From Grifola frondosa (taxonomy: Eukaryota; Basidiomycota; Agaricomycetes; Polyporales; Grifolaceae): a stretch of 64,000 nucleotides of DNA. Position numbers and translations under genes: made by a program. Location of the stretch: contig LUGG01000053.1 of NCBI GenBank assembly GCA_001683735.1, positions 39,256-103,255 on the forward strand. Direction: 5' to 3'. This document shows, one piece after another, positions 20,781 to 31,436 of this stretch (its first letter is position 1; every line of letters starts with the position of its first letter). The notes under the pieces were generated by a model, which was given only the letters and a program-made list of their open reading frames with translations, had not been told where the DNA came from and ran no database searches.

Positions 20781-22565
20781 CCGCCTGGATGGTGGTTCGA
20801 TAAGATCAGAATGTACATCAGCGCTCGTCCCTCGGCCGATCTGTAGCACAGCGGGAAGATGTCCACAGTCATGACCCTGTATCAATGGCTGACAACCTGC
20901 CTGCGCACGCACTCCCGAGTTAATGTTGTCCTGTAACTGGGAAGCGTTCGTCAGGGCATCAAATGCGGCTTTTGTGCTTCGACAGGAAACACAATTAGTG
21001 CTCGATAGTCGTATGTTCCTAAATATCATGGCATCCTCAGCATGGGTCTGGAGCGAATGGATTGCTTGAGTTATATCGTCCTCGATATTATATGTGGGAG
21101 CAGCAGTCGGTCGTTGATCATAGGAGGCCCATTCGACCGGTGCGCTTTCATGAAGATGCAGGAAGTCTTGGTATGCTGTGGAGAGAATGCGACATAGATC
21201 GAGATACATTTTCATCCGAATGAGATGTCCACAGATGATGCTGAGGTGCTCCATTGTACCATCATCATGCAACGTTATACCGTGGCGAAAGATGTGAAGC
21301 GCTGCCATTACTGCGTGAGGACCACAGTTGTAGCCATCCATCGCCCAAGGAACATTGAAAGCAGAAATATTCTCCTGCGTGCCAACATCCCATCCGTGTA
21401 GAAGACATAGATGATGGTAGTAGCGTGGCCCCTCCCACTCCTCCCATGGATCATATATCTGTTTATCGCTCGTACGACCAAGAACGTGAATGGTGTGATG
21501 CTCCATGTCCATCACGACCACGAAGTAATGATTCCGATGAAGAACGACAAATATGAGTGGTGTAATGTCGCAAGGGCCTGTGTCAGGAAGAAAATAGTTT
21601 CGACGGAAATTGTGAATGGAATATGCTTGATCATTGTAAGATTGTTCAGATTTCCAAGCTCCTGCGACGAAGGTGTCCACGTAACGTGCTTTTGATGTTG
21701 TGGAATTCATGAACCAGGCATGAAGGAGGTATAAATTGATGAGACTGAAGTCCAGCCATTGACGGTCGGCCAGTGTATCCAAACTTGCTAGCGCAGCCTG
21801 CCACAACCATGGGTTGGAAAGGCAGCGCCCTTTGTATATGATCGCAACAGTCAAGGAAAAGCAGGTGACTAGCGTGAATGTGTAAACTCAACTGGCTCTG
21901 TCCAAACGATCTCCAAGTGACAATTCCTCCGGTGAGTTAGAACGAGTACTATTGTGTGTTGGAAATGATGGTGATCGAATCACAGTTCTTGGCTGGGGCG
22001 GTATAAATGTCGCATCCATACTATTCTCTGAGTCATCTGTAGATTCATCTCTGTCGGAGCTATGTTCGCTGGATGACGACAGGGGATGTGACTTTGCATC
22101 CAAGAGATTGGTTAGAATTTCAGCCAGTTCGGCCACATTCTGATCGTCATCAATACGACTCCCACTGGTCTTGATCGCTTCCAGCATGTGCCAATCAGGT
22201 TCGTAACAGGGCAATGAGTCATCATCTCCTAAGGAGCTGGTTGTAGAATATATGGTTTTTGCTATTTGTTCTGTGGCTGGTTCAGTTCGCAACCGATTAT
22301 GTCTGGATAAGGGCTGGTACATACGATGACATGATGCGTCGGTCCATGTCGTCCTTGTCCCAGATAGAATGGGAGAGCTGTGATTGGATATATTAAGGTA
22401 ATGATCAAGGGTTGCGGCAAGGTCCTCGTGCGATGCGCTCGTCAATGGAGGTGACGGCGTTTCAGCCGTGGGTTTCAAATTCAGTAGGCGGTCGAACATG
22501 ATCTGGAGGTCGTCATTAGAATCGGTTGGGGAAGACATATGAGCAATAGGATCTGTAGATCGCAT
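20781..22565 (-). pseudogene. N-terminal part of large gene with Ulp1/C48-like protease domain, split by LTR (copy A)
   Basis: The start ATG is at 22565, with a TATAAA sequence at 22594-22589 about 25-30 bp upstream. The first 225 residues are Ser/Thr/Asp-rich and disordered (SSSSEHSSDRDESTDDSENS). An in-frame TGA (21890-21888) follows and the frame then reopens. Next comes a domain of about 240 residues resembling Ulp1-type cysteine proteases: NHYFVVVMDMEHHTIHV (His region) and, 70 residues later, MDGYNCGPHAV with the likely catalytic Cys. The Asp and Gln positions are less clear. Such proteases cleave SUMO-like conjugates and are known in fungal transposon genes, so a mobile-element origin is possible. 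The frame runs into LTR sequence at 20780; its true continuation is 5929-2626. Both copies carry the TGA. Confidence 0.75.
21888..21890 (-). other. In-frame TGA between disordered region and protease domain (copy A)
   Basis: The 225-codon N-terminal frame and the protease frame are in the same phase and separated by this single TGA plus 33 nt with no ATG. It may be a nonsense mutation, a boundary between two genes, or part of an unrecognised intron; no convincing GT-AG pair restores the frame. It is present in both copies. Confidence 0.6.
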
Positions 22566-22599
22566 CTGGGTTAGGCTGTAGGAAGTCGTTTATATGAAT

Positions 22600-23650
22600 G
22601 TATCGACGAACAGTGTCGATGTAAATTTTGTCTCCTTTTGCCTGGAGGCATTTTGTAAAGGTGCACGCAATCTCCAGCACATTGGGGTCTTTTATTTATC
22701 ATGTGTCTGTGGGTGAGATCAATGACATAAACTAAGAGCGCGTCATAGGGTCATGGCGTGGATTGGGTAACTTCAGACACGCACCAACCATATGATTGTA
22801 GCCGGCACACTGGATAATTCAAATACACGGTAGGTTAGTGACGATGCCGATCATAGTTTCACATTTTACCTAACGTACTTCGCACCATGCATCGCATTCA
22901 TGACACAGCACGTCTAACATTTTACAAATGTATACCTGTTGGTATCACATACATGACCTGCTTATCTTAGAATGAAAGGATGCTACTTGTCTCCTGTGCA
23001 TCAAACCAAAGACTGTCAGTTTGCTATAAGTTCACAGTTAACTAGAACACTACATTAAATCGCAATCGGAGGGATTGCCATCGAATTGAGAAACCTGGCG
23101 ATGGTCTTTGTCCTGTCATCACTCTGCAGCTATGCAGGGACAAATGTTGGCAAATATAACTAGAATTACTGAGGGAGAGCATACCTTCCTTTCATAAGCA
23201 TCAATCCTTGTACCCAAACATTGGCACGTTGTACCGTGTGTGTATTCCCATTATATCACATGCAACTGGTTCGCTGCCTCCATGCATTGAAATGAACAAT
23301 ATCATTGAATGGTGATAACTCATTAATCCATGGAGAGTCCCCTCATGGACATCTAGTAGATATTATGACCGCACGAAGCGTATCTGCCTTTTAAACCATG
23401 AATGCCACATATAGAAGTAAATTGATAATTATCGTATAGGTCGGGATTCGAACTCGAACCTTCCGACAACTGCAGCAAGGTCAGTAGATCGCGATCTCGA
23501 TCTACGATCATGTGTCAGCGGAGTTGGGAAGCACTTCCCCGCGGAATTGGACCTTTCCTTCTTTCGAACTTCCATCATCTCTGCGACCGGAAGTGCAACA
23601 TATTTTCCTGTGCTCGCTGCGCCCCTGATACAACCAGCGTCCCATAGTAA
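22600..23650. other. Upstream non-coding region (copy A)
   Basis: No supported gene. A perfect inverted repeat, GTAGATCG...CGATCTAC, lies at 23484-23505 next to a tRNA B-box-like sequence (GTTCGAATCCC on the minus strand, about 23440-23455). No A-box or cloverleaf is found, so it may be a SINE-like or tRNA-derived remnant. The rest is AT-rich. Confidence 0.5.
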
Positions 23651-23653
23651 TTA

Positions 23654-24320
23654 GGTATGTCCCCTCACCTCTTATTCACCGTCGCCCTGCACGCCGGAAA
23701 CGACTGCAGGTGCGACGTCGACGATACAATGTCCGCTGTGCGCTGGATACAACCACAGCGGACATTCTCCAGAGGTATGTCCCTTTCACCTCTTATTCAC
23801 CGTCGCCCTGCACGCCGGAAACGACTGCAGGTGCGACGTCGACGATACAATGTCCGCTGTGCGCTGGATACAACCACAGCAGACGTTCTCCAGAGGTATG
23901 TCCCTTTCACCCCTTATTCACCGTCGCCCTGCACGCCGGAAACGACTGCAGGTGCGACGTCGACGATACAATGTCCGCTGTGCGCTGGATACAACCACAG
24001 CGGACGTTCTCCAGAGGTATGTCCCTTTCACCTCTTATTCACCGTCGCCCTGCACGCCGGAAACGACTGCAGGTGCGATGTTGACCCTATGACGTCCGCT
24101 GTGCGCTGGATACAACCACAGCGGACGTTCTCCAGAGGTATGTCCCTTTCACCCCTTATTCACCGTCGCCCTGCACGCCGGAAACGACTGCAGGTGCGAT
24201 GTCGACGATACAATGTCCGCTGTGCGCTGGATACAACCACAGCGGACGTTCTCCAGAGGTATGTCCCCTCACCTCTTATTCACCGTCGCCCTGCATGCCG
24301 GAAACGACTGCAGGTGTGAC
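23654..24320 (+). repeat. 121-bp tandem array, about 5.5 units, each with a hairpin (copy A)
   Basis: Units start at GGTATGT at 23654, 23774, 23895, 24016, 24137 and 24258 (period 120-121 bp). Most units contain GTCCGCTGTG and CACAGCGGAC around a 12-13-nt loop, perfect 10-bp inverted arms; one unit has a single change in an arm. Frames through the array are open only because the unit is repeated; they are not genes. A more diverged unit continues at about 24929-25030 on the far side of an insertion. Confidence 0.9.
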
Positions 24321-24930
24321 CTAGTGTTGTGCCGGCCCGGCTTGGCCTGAAAGCCACGGCTTTGGCCCGGCTTCTCACGGCTTGGGCTTTTGCAAGGATG
24401 ATAGGCCGGGCCACAGGCTGTTGAAAGCCAAAGCCGGGGCTTGGTTTTGGCTCAAGCCCTGGCTTTTAGCACTGTAGGTATCTGCAGAGGATGGACATTA
24501 AAACATTCTATATTAGTAGTAGATTAATGTATATGTAGGAGTATCAACATTCCATGAGTAAAATCTTGCAGAAAATGAGAGAGCAGTCGTTCGAATTTCG
24601 AACCATCACTTTGATGCACATCCAAAACAGGAAGGTGAATCGGCAAATTGGGCACAACGGACAGAGTCTGCGAGATTATGCGATTTCTCGAGCGACATTT
24701 CACTATTAATATTGTAGTCCATATAAATCACAATAAAATATCCGAAATTTCATCACACCCAGTAACACCTTGAACGCCCCAGCTTGACGGCCTGGCTTTG
24801 GCCGGCCTGACACTTAAGCCGGGCCACAAACCGCCCTAAGCCATGTGCATGGCCCGGCTTGGCTTGGCCTATATCCGGCTCGGCTCGGCCGGCTTGCGGC
24901 CTGAGGCCGGGCCAAGCACGACACTATCTA
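24321..24930. mobile_element. MITE-like insertion with GC-rich inverted ends inside the tandem array
   Basis: About 605 bp that interrupts the array. Ends are TAGTGTTGTGCC at the left and GCACGACACTA at the right, imperfect inverted repeats followed by long GGCCCGGCTTGG-type arms that are inverted relative to each other; the centre is AT-rich with no coding frame. A TA duplication is compatible with the ends, but an 8-bp duplication is not seen, so the superfamily is open. Copy B contains only its first part because the window ends there. Confidence 0.7.
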
Positions 24931-25958
24931 TGACGTCCGCTGTGCACTGGATACAACCACAGTGGATGTTCTCCACAGGTATGTCACCCTCACCTCTTAT
25001 TCATCATTCCCCTGTACACCGGACATGATGCAGGTGTGATCTGTGCTGTTCACCAGGCACTGGACACAGTTGCTGGATATAAACATGTGTTGTGTGATTA
25101 TTACATGAGGACTTGTCCAATTGGCAATTCAGTTCTCATTGTGTGTGTATTATCAATGCAATGTATATGTTCATGTGGAAGTGACCACTCCACTATAACA
25201 CATCGTGTGCAGATTATTAATGGAGAAATTTTTTCATAAGCGACTTCTATCAGATGCCTACCACATACACAATGTGAGACCTTTGATCACACGCATCTCT
25301 GCCTTGAGAGGCATGTCTGGAGGCTGGAATCCTCTCAAACACCGAATTTGGGAACTGATATTATTTTCCTCCATAAATCAGCCCATTAGTATAGTATACA
25401 TTGTATGATTAAATATGCCCGGAATGCCAGACATGAGCAGCAGACAACATTAAAGTCCCGACATGAGAGCATCTCCATTGGCCATGAAATGTAAATGAAC
25501 TCCAATCATACTATCATCGTAACTAATCCCATTTATTATGAATAGATATGGTTTAGATACTTGAGGTCATCGCCTAGTCCTTCCATCAACCACTGCTTTC
25601 AATCAATTGCCTTGGACGAGAATGAGCCACCATTAACTCCTCAACAGCAACATTGATTGCCTAAGTCGTCGACCCAAGAGAAAAGCAAGAGAACAACCCA
25701 TGGGTGCCTTCCATATGGGCGCTTGTTTTGTCGCGCCGCCTGCAGCGGACCTCCCATGCAATGACCAATCTGTTGGCCGAGGCTAATAGCTGCACATGAC
25801 CTGATCTCAACGGATTCTTCCCATGAAACTGATATAAAGTGTTCGTTGACTGCAGATCGTTTATTCCCACGTGTAATATCTTTCCTCCAACTCCAATGTA
25901 CGATCCCACAGTCTCCTTTTGGTGTAGCGACGACAATCTACCAAAGCGGGAATTAAAG
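24929..25958. other. Diverged array unit and non-coding sequence
   Basis: The first 100 bp are a diverged unit of the 121-bp array (GTCCGCTGTGCACTGG...CACAGTGGA). The rest has no convincing gene on either strand. A 106-codon minus-strand frame at 25981-25661 overlaps the start of the plus-strand gene and is probably a shadow. Confidence 0.5.
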
Positions 25959-27153
25959 ATGGCATTGACGAGGAAGTACAAATCTGTTTTATTTGACCAA
26001 CACTTTTATCGCATAGTTTCCCTACATCCGCGAACAAAGAACGACACCACAGAATGTCAAGCCCCGGTTGATACCGCAGCAGGATTCCGTTTTTTGAACT
26101 ACTACATATCTGCCCTCCAGGATGCTATCAAACGCGACGTACTTTGTGCGATGGCAAAGGACGAGGAGGAAATCACTGTACTGACCATCATGGACGGTCT
26201 AAAGCGCAATCTCCTCAATCTCCACCGCGTGCGGGAGGCCTTTGTTGACGCAATGAAGTCCGATCCTCGTCAACCTGCCACTGCCCTCTCCAATTGGCTG
26301 CTGGAGGTTTATTATATCAATGAATCTGTCCCGCATATCGTCAAGAAGAACCTAAGCCTCATACATGGCAATGCATTCGAATTGGGTGCGCCACCAGTTA
26401 CTATTCACTTCATTATACATATTGACCAGATGAAGACTGGGCATCATGGGTGCTCGATGACGAGACGAAGAAAGCATCACGACTCGCCGTATTCGGTCCA
26501 GTGGGTGAAGATCGGTCATTGCCAAAGCACGAGGGATATGATAGCCCCATGTCCAGGCAATATACTGACACCTTGAGGGCATTCGTCGAGGAGGTTGTTA
26601 CTGGAAAAGAGGTGTACTCGGAGGCAGCGATTCCAGATGAAGTGGTACGAGTGCATCCACGATTTCATCTCCTCGTAAACTGATATGGAATTCGTAGAAC
26701 GATGTCCCAAAGGATGCACCAACGATGGTATGTCACATTTGTAAACATAGCAACACCTCTAACTATGGCTAGAGCATTGCAAAAGCGTCCGTTGAGAACG
26801 CGGGACAGAGTGAGAGGCACACGCACGACGAATGTGGTATGTATTCCTTACATTGTATATGTAATAAATGGAAACAGGTATCATAGAAATCAACGCAGCT
26901 TGTGGCGGATGTCGGGAATGATGAAGGGGCATCTGAGACAGATGAAGAATTGCGCCGAAAAGCGAAACGACAGCGTAAAGGAAAGGGAAAGGCACAACCA
27001 GCCATCGCTCCAACTGCAAATGTATGTCTCATTTCTGTCAGATGCGACCGTATTCTGATAATGAACGTGCAGCTTTCTGACAATCACCTTGACTCTGATC
27101 AAGACGAACAGGATGCTGCAATTTCCGTAAGCCCGACGGACCACAGTGTGTAG
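25959..27153 (+). pseudogene. Unrecognised multi-exon gene, frameshifted
   Basis: From ATG 25959 an open frame encodes about 155 residues of helical, protein-like sequence (LLNLHRVREAFVDAMKSD, ALSNWLLEVYYINES). Near 26430 the coding sense moves to another frame, which continues with DEDWASWVLDDETKKASRLAVFG to RVHPRFHLLVN at 26683. Short exons with good splice sites follow, including KRQRKGKGKAQP (a basic patch) and SDQDEQDAA; the last intron is 27020-27070 and the stop is near 27153. The layout is one I loosely associate with proteins carried by mushroom transposons, but I cannot name a family or function. The frame change may be a real lesion or a consensus error. Confidence 0.5.
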
Positions 27154-27567
27154 CCCGTATGTGGAGGTACGCAGTTGATGGTGTTATTCGTATGTATTCC
27201 ATGACTCGATGTTGTGTGCATCATTTCTAACTGCATCGCTGGTAAATTCAAAGATGATTCCGGTGACTTTGGAAAATTATCGACAGTTGAAATCAGCGAT
27301 TGTATTTATTTCTGTATGAATAAATGGTTTGGAACAACGCGCATGAAACACACTTGGTGGAACTTATGTATGGCAGTGCTGTGTATGTTTATGGTGCTGG
27401 GGAGAGATTCGAGCTAGCACCATGGTCAAAATGTATCGCGATGATATATGTCGATTTCATATATCACGATCCATACTGACATTCATATTACGTCGAAACG
27501 CAACCTGTGGTGAAGTCCATTTCACAATCACTATACTGCGACAAAAGATATGTCCAACGAATTTATG
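27154..27567. other. Intergenic sequence
   Basis: Nothing supported. AT-rich tail-to-tail spacer between the plus-strand gene ending near 27153 and the minus-strand BAH-PHD gene ending at 27568. Confidence 0.5.
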
Positions 27568-28960
27568 TCAGACATCTGAGCCGGTGAAGTGTTCTACAGA
27601 TTTAGATAATACTGTTGCATATAGGGCACACAAATATGAGGGGATGTCCAGCGAGATGAACTCGGCACATTTCTCTGCTGCATCCTCGTCCGTAACCTGC
27701 TCCATTGCCTCCTCGATGATCATCTCAGGCTGTCCTGGGACGCCAGCATCTGCATGATACTCCCGTATGCTCTGCACAACAATTTCGAAGCTCAGTGGGT
27801 ACCCAGCGCCGTCTAATCCACGCTGAATCGGCCATGAGAGCACACGTCCCCATATTTCACTGTAATCATCCTCAGAGCTATGACGCGCCGCCCAGAGAAA
27901 ATACGTCTGCTTGGTATCCTCAGGTATCTCTCCAAGTAATGAAGCGATACACCCCAAGTGGAACCACTTTGTGCACTGGGGGCACCAACGGAGGACATCC
28001 TGGTCAGGAGAATATTTCCCACCTTCCCCGCAGGCGCTGACACAGATATCCACATGTTTCTATAATGCATAATTAGTGCTAATCAGTCGTTGGGATGATC
28101 TCAACATACGTAGATCGACATCTCCGATTGCATTCCTAGTACTCGGAGTCCTCTCCAGTATACATCATCAGGACCTATGGGACGCAAGTCGACACGGTCC
28201 ATGTGGAATTTGACGATGTCCGACGTACCTGACATTATTGTTGTGTTATGAACATTCAATGTTATCTGCATGTGGAAGTGACTTACATTCAATACAAGTG
28301 CTGACGTGATAATCCGTGTGATCGGTCAGTACCAGTTCCCGACGTCCTAACATCGTAATGCCACTGGAGGACAGGGCCGGATTGCTGAGTGTTTTTCACA
28401 AGGTACCGAACATTACCCACAGATTATCAAGCAGTTTCCTCTGTTTCTTGGATAGCGTCGACTGACAGAAGTCCGAGTATCGATAGAACCATCGCGCCTT
28501 AATATAGGCCTGAAGTACGATCATGAATTGGCAAAATCGCAACTAGTGACAGATCAAACCCACCTTCCCATTGTCCGATGTGCGAATTTCATCGGCGATG
28601 ACGTGCCAGTAGTGGTCCCCATCGATTGTGACAGTCCTCCAATCCTGAGATGATTTATTGGACATGCTAATTGTCGGGCGTAACATTAAGCTGATTTAGT
28701 GGTTAATTCATCTGTCATCGTGAATACATTGTATGTCCACATACCACGATCCAATCGTGATAGTTGTATCCTCCTCATTCTCATCATCAGATGCTACTAT
28801 GAAGTGTGACATGATTGCTATCTATACAGGATAGCAGAGTATAGCACAACGTACTTGTCAAAGTCCTCACGGACGATAACTTCTTGAAAGCGGTGGCGGT
28901 TGTCATTCTGCTGATAGTTTGAGGGGTTGAGGATGCCGATCTCATACAATAGTTCTCATT
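27568..28960 (-). CDS. BAH-PHD chromatin-reader-like protein, multi-exon
   Basis: Proposed exons (minus) lie at about 28957-28855, 28796-28745, 28666-28564, 28509-28417, about 28355-28290, about 28235-28115 and 28059-27568. They read through a BAH-type domain: HYWHVIADEIRT, then IKARWFYRYSDF, then GRRELVLTDHTDYHV, then DIVKFH and PDDVYWRGLRV, in the usual order. A PHD-like zinc module follows, with Cys pairs in DICVSACGE and WCPQCTKWFHLGC, and then an acidic tail. BAH and PHD modules bind histone tails or nucleosomes, so a nuclear role is expected. Junctions have GT-AG borders. The first exon has no clear ATG, so either an upstream exon is missing or the 5' end is degraded. It lies in single-copy sequence among mobile-element genes. 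Confidence 0.65.
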
Positions 28961-29500
28961 ATATAATGGACCGGGCCGATGTCCATATTGTTTTCAATGC
29001 AGACAATTCAAAAGCTTTCTTTTTGTTTTTATCGTTATGTGTCATCGTTCTATATGACGTGATGGTGATACAATGTGTCGGCTACATCTACTGCACATAA
29101 TGTATTGTGGATACACTCATTGAATGTATCATTGTCGTCGTGGATCAATTATTGTTATTGTTCATGTGTTGTCACAGAATCGTTGACGATTGACAACAAT
29201 TAAAATGCGCTGGACGGAATTAAAATCATTACCAGATGTTTGCGGACAGTCATGGCGAGGTTGTGAAAACCGTGGCTAGCAATTCTATCAGTGGCTACCT
29301 CAGTAGTCTTTCATGGTGATTCGCAATATCATAGCACGTAATGGAGTATAACCAGTATCAACCGATCTCCATTTGATTATGTTCTCAATACCGACTGCAT
29401 CCAGGAGGTTTCATATATTAGACCGACGATGTTTGGAATAATTGTGAACTTAGGTAGTATCATCCAACATGAATATGACCTGAACAGGAATTTAATCTCG
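28961..29500. other. Intergenic, AT-rich
   Basis: No gene, RNA or repeat supported. It may contain the promoter and first exon of the BAH-PHD gene. Confidence 0.4.
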
Positions 29501-31227
29501 CTAACGTATCTTGCGTCGATCCAGGAATTGAACTAAAGTATCCGCCAATTCATCCATGATATACAGAGCCTCTGCAACGCCATATCCACTGAAAAATGAC
29601 GCAATCGGGCCACGGTCAATTTCGTTTACAAAATAGTCCAACCCACCAATCCCGTTGTGTATTACGGAGACGTCGATGCGTGCGAAAAGGTCCAGTGATG
29701 AATGATGGCCTGGCCCAGCGGTGACCATTTCCTTTGCGACCAAGGCCTTGAGAGTGACCTCTATGAAGTCATAGAGTCCTCGCTTGGCTACTTGGCGCAT
29801 GCGCATGGTGCCACCACCTCCATGTCGATCCAACAGAATGTCCGGATCTTCGTTGCGTTGAAGTGCATCACTGCAGTAGGATATTAATGGCAGAATATAT
29901 GGCCAACGTCGATTCACCCACTAAATCTCCTTCAAGGAATAGATGTCGCTGATATGTCGCCCGTGCAACAGATCATGAGACGGTTTTGTGCCCACGATGG
30001 AAATAATCTGGCCTCCGACCACAAACACCGCCATTCACCTATACTCTCCGATATTCAACATAATCCTGAACGAACCATCGTGGTGCCATTGGGTCCTGTG
30101 CTGCTGCCCGTGCCTCCTGGTTCACCTGGCGCCGTTCCTCTCTATTCAATGAGCGCGTGAAAAGTCTATGACGACTTGCATCGCTCATCTCCCTCTTTAG
30201 CACTGTATTCGGTGTGATTTTTATCTTCGGCGTATATGGAATAGTGCATGGACGCTGGGTGTGAGTAATAGAAGCCGCAATGTCATCCAGGTCCCGAATG
30301 ACATCCAGTTTTCGGCCAGCATGCCTCCCATCCCATATGTGCGGAACTATTGGGATATGCTTGGATAGTATTTCTAACCGGCGGAGAAATATATTGACGT
30401 CAGAGATCTTGTAATGTTCCTTGATACTGCAGTGGTGATCAGTTCCTACGTAGTGCTTAATGCAAATGACCTGCCTTAAATCGAGCGACAAATCTGCACC
30501 TCCCCATATCAGATCAAAATCATCGAATTTTGTGTTATAACCTAGGTCATTCGTCCGGTTGCCATTCTTGAGTAGTTTGAAGAACTCTGGGAATGTCATC
30601 GCCTGCACAGTAATTCGTGGATGTTGGAGGAATCGACTGTAGAGGATTATCTTTGCAAATGTGATCAGGATCGCGATGGAGGTTTCAATAATGTAACACT
30701 AAAAACCCACTTGATCATGTGCATGTACCCGTCTATGTCCTGCGGGTACGGGAGGGGTATCTTCCGGTTGAGTGAATGGATCATCGTAGACATATCCTCC
30801 CCCCACATGCTGTGGATAGAAAGGCGCAATATCACTCTCCAGAAGGTCCAGTGATGCCCAAGAGGCATTCCTGGGCTGGGATATGATTTCATTCTTGGAC
30901 CGTACTTGGGCTGGCTCTAGAACGAATAGAATTCGATATTTTATGTTGTCTAATGGTGGCGTTTTACCTGCTACTGCCGAAAATACAACATAATCTGAGC
31001 TCACCATTCTCCACCTCGGCAAGCCGTTTCTCTATCTGAACCAGCCGAGCATTGAGTGTAGCTATTCTTTGGTCCATGAGACTGGGCTGGCGATGGCTCT
31101 GAAGCACGATACGCCCACAGTATGCGGTATTTGAATTAGCTACATGGCGATTTCGGTCCGATATGGAAACAGGGAGTGATATGCTCGAATTGTGGCGGAT
31201 TGTTTGGTTGTGCCGCGCGGCATCCAC
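29501..31227 (-). pseudogene. Multi-exon gene, possibly ATP-grasp-like, probably damaged
   Basis: Minus-strand exons run from 31227. A coiled-coil-like segment (RIATLNARLVQIEKRLAEVENG) comes first, then an intron with GTGAGC/GCAG borders at about 31006-30973. Next come an exon to about 30715 (LDLLESDIAPFYPQH), an exon from 30602 (FPEFFKLLKNGNRTND) and a long section to about 30040, then 29917-29501. The end contains HHSSLDLFARIDVSV and LDYFVNEIDRG, an R-D-V...N-E arrangement reminiscent of ATP-grasp metal/ATP sites, preceded by VFVVGGQIISIVGTKP. Around 30040 the frame meets TAG or TGA in both candidate readings, so either a small intron is missed or the gene is broken. The ATP-grasp idea is an inference from motif spacing only. 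Confidence 0.4.
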
Positions 31228-31436
31228 CGAGACCCCGAAAATCCCCAGGTCCTAAGTCACTGAGCTTGAGCTCCCCTAAGTACTCGCATACCCTGTTCCC
31301 TTAGCTCCCGGTACCCAGCACCAGTCGTGTTGCGGGCGATGACCTGGCTTAAGCCGATCGTTATACGCCACGAGAAGCTGTTGCACCCTGCTCTCTAGAC
31401 TGCACTTTGCTCAGCATCCATTTAAAAATCCAAACA
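31228..31436. other. Intergenic spacer between divergent units
   Basis: Lies between the minus-strand gene starting at 31227 and plus-strand coding-like sequence after 31437. No element recognised. Confidence 0.4.

Larger units (their letters stand above)
1..24396 (+). repeat. Large direct duplication, copy A (left end outside window)
   Basis: This segment matches 39624-64000 almost base for base in the same orientation. The offset falls from 39623 bp at the left to 39604 bp at the right, so copy B is 19 bp shorter overall. From about 17 kb to the end I find no net indel and the encoded frames are identical. Small indels concentrate at about 2-12.6 kb, especially 7.2-10.2 kb. The window starts inside the repeat, so the true left end cannot be placed. 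The right end of the homology is also unknown, because copy B is cut at base 64000. Confidence 0.97.

Noticed and set aside
23400..23530. tRNA gene on the minus strand
   Set aside because: A B-box-like sequence is present but there is no A-box, anticodon arm or acceptor pairing.
23657..24319. 220-codon open frame through the tandem array
   Set aside because: It is a translation of the 121-bp repeat; periodic protein sequence results from the repeat alone.
23654..24320. Regular repeats resembling a CRISPR array
   Set aside because: The whole 121-bp unit is repeated, with no unique spacers, and the context is a eukaryotic nuclear genome.
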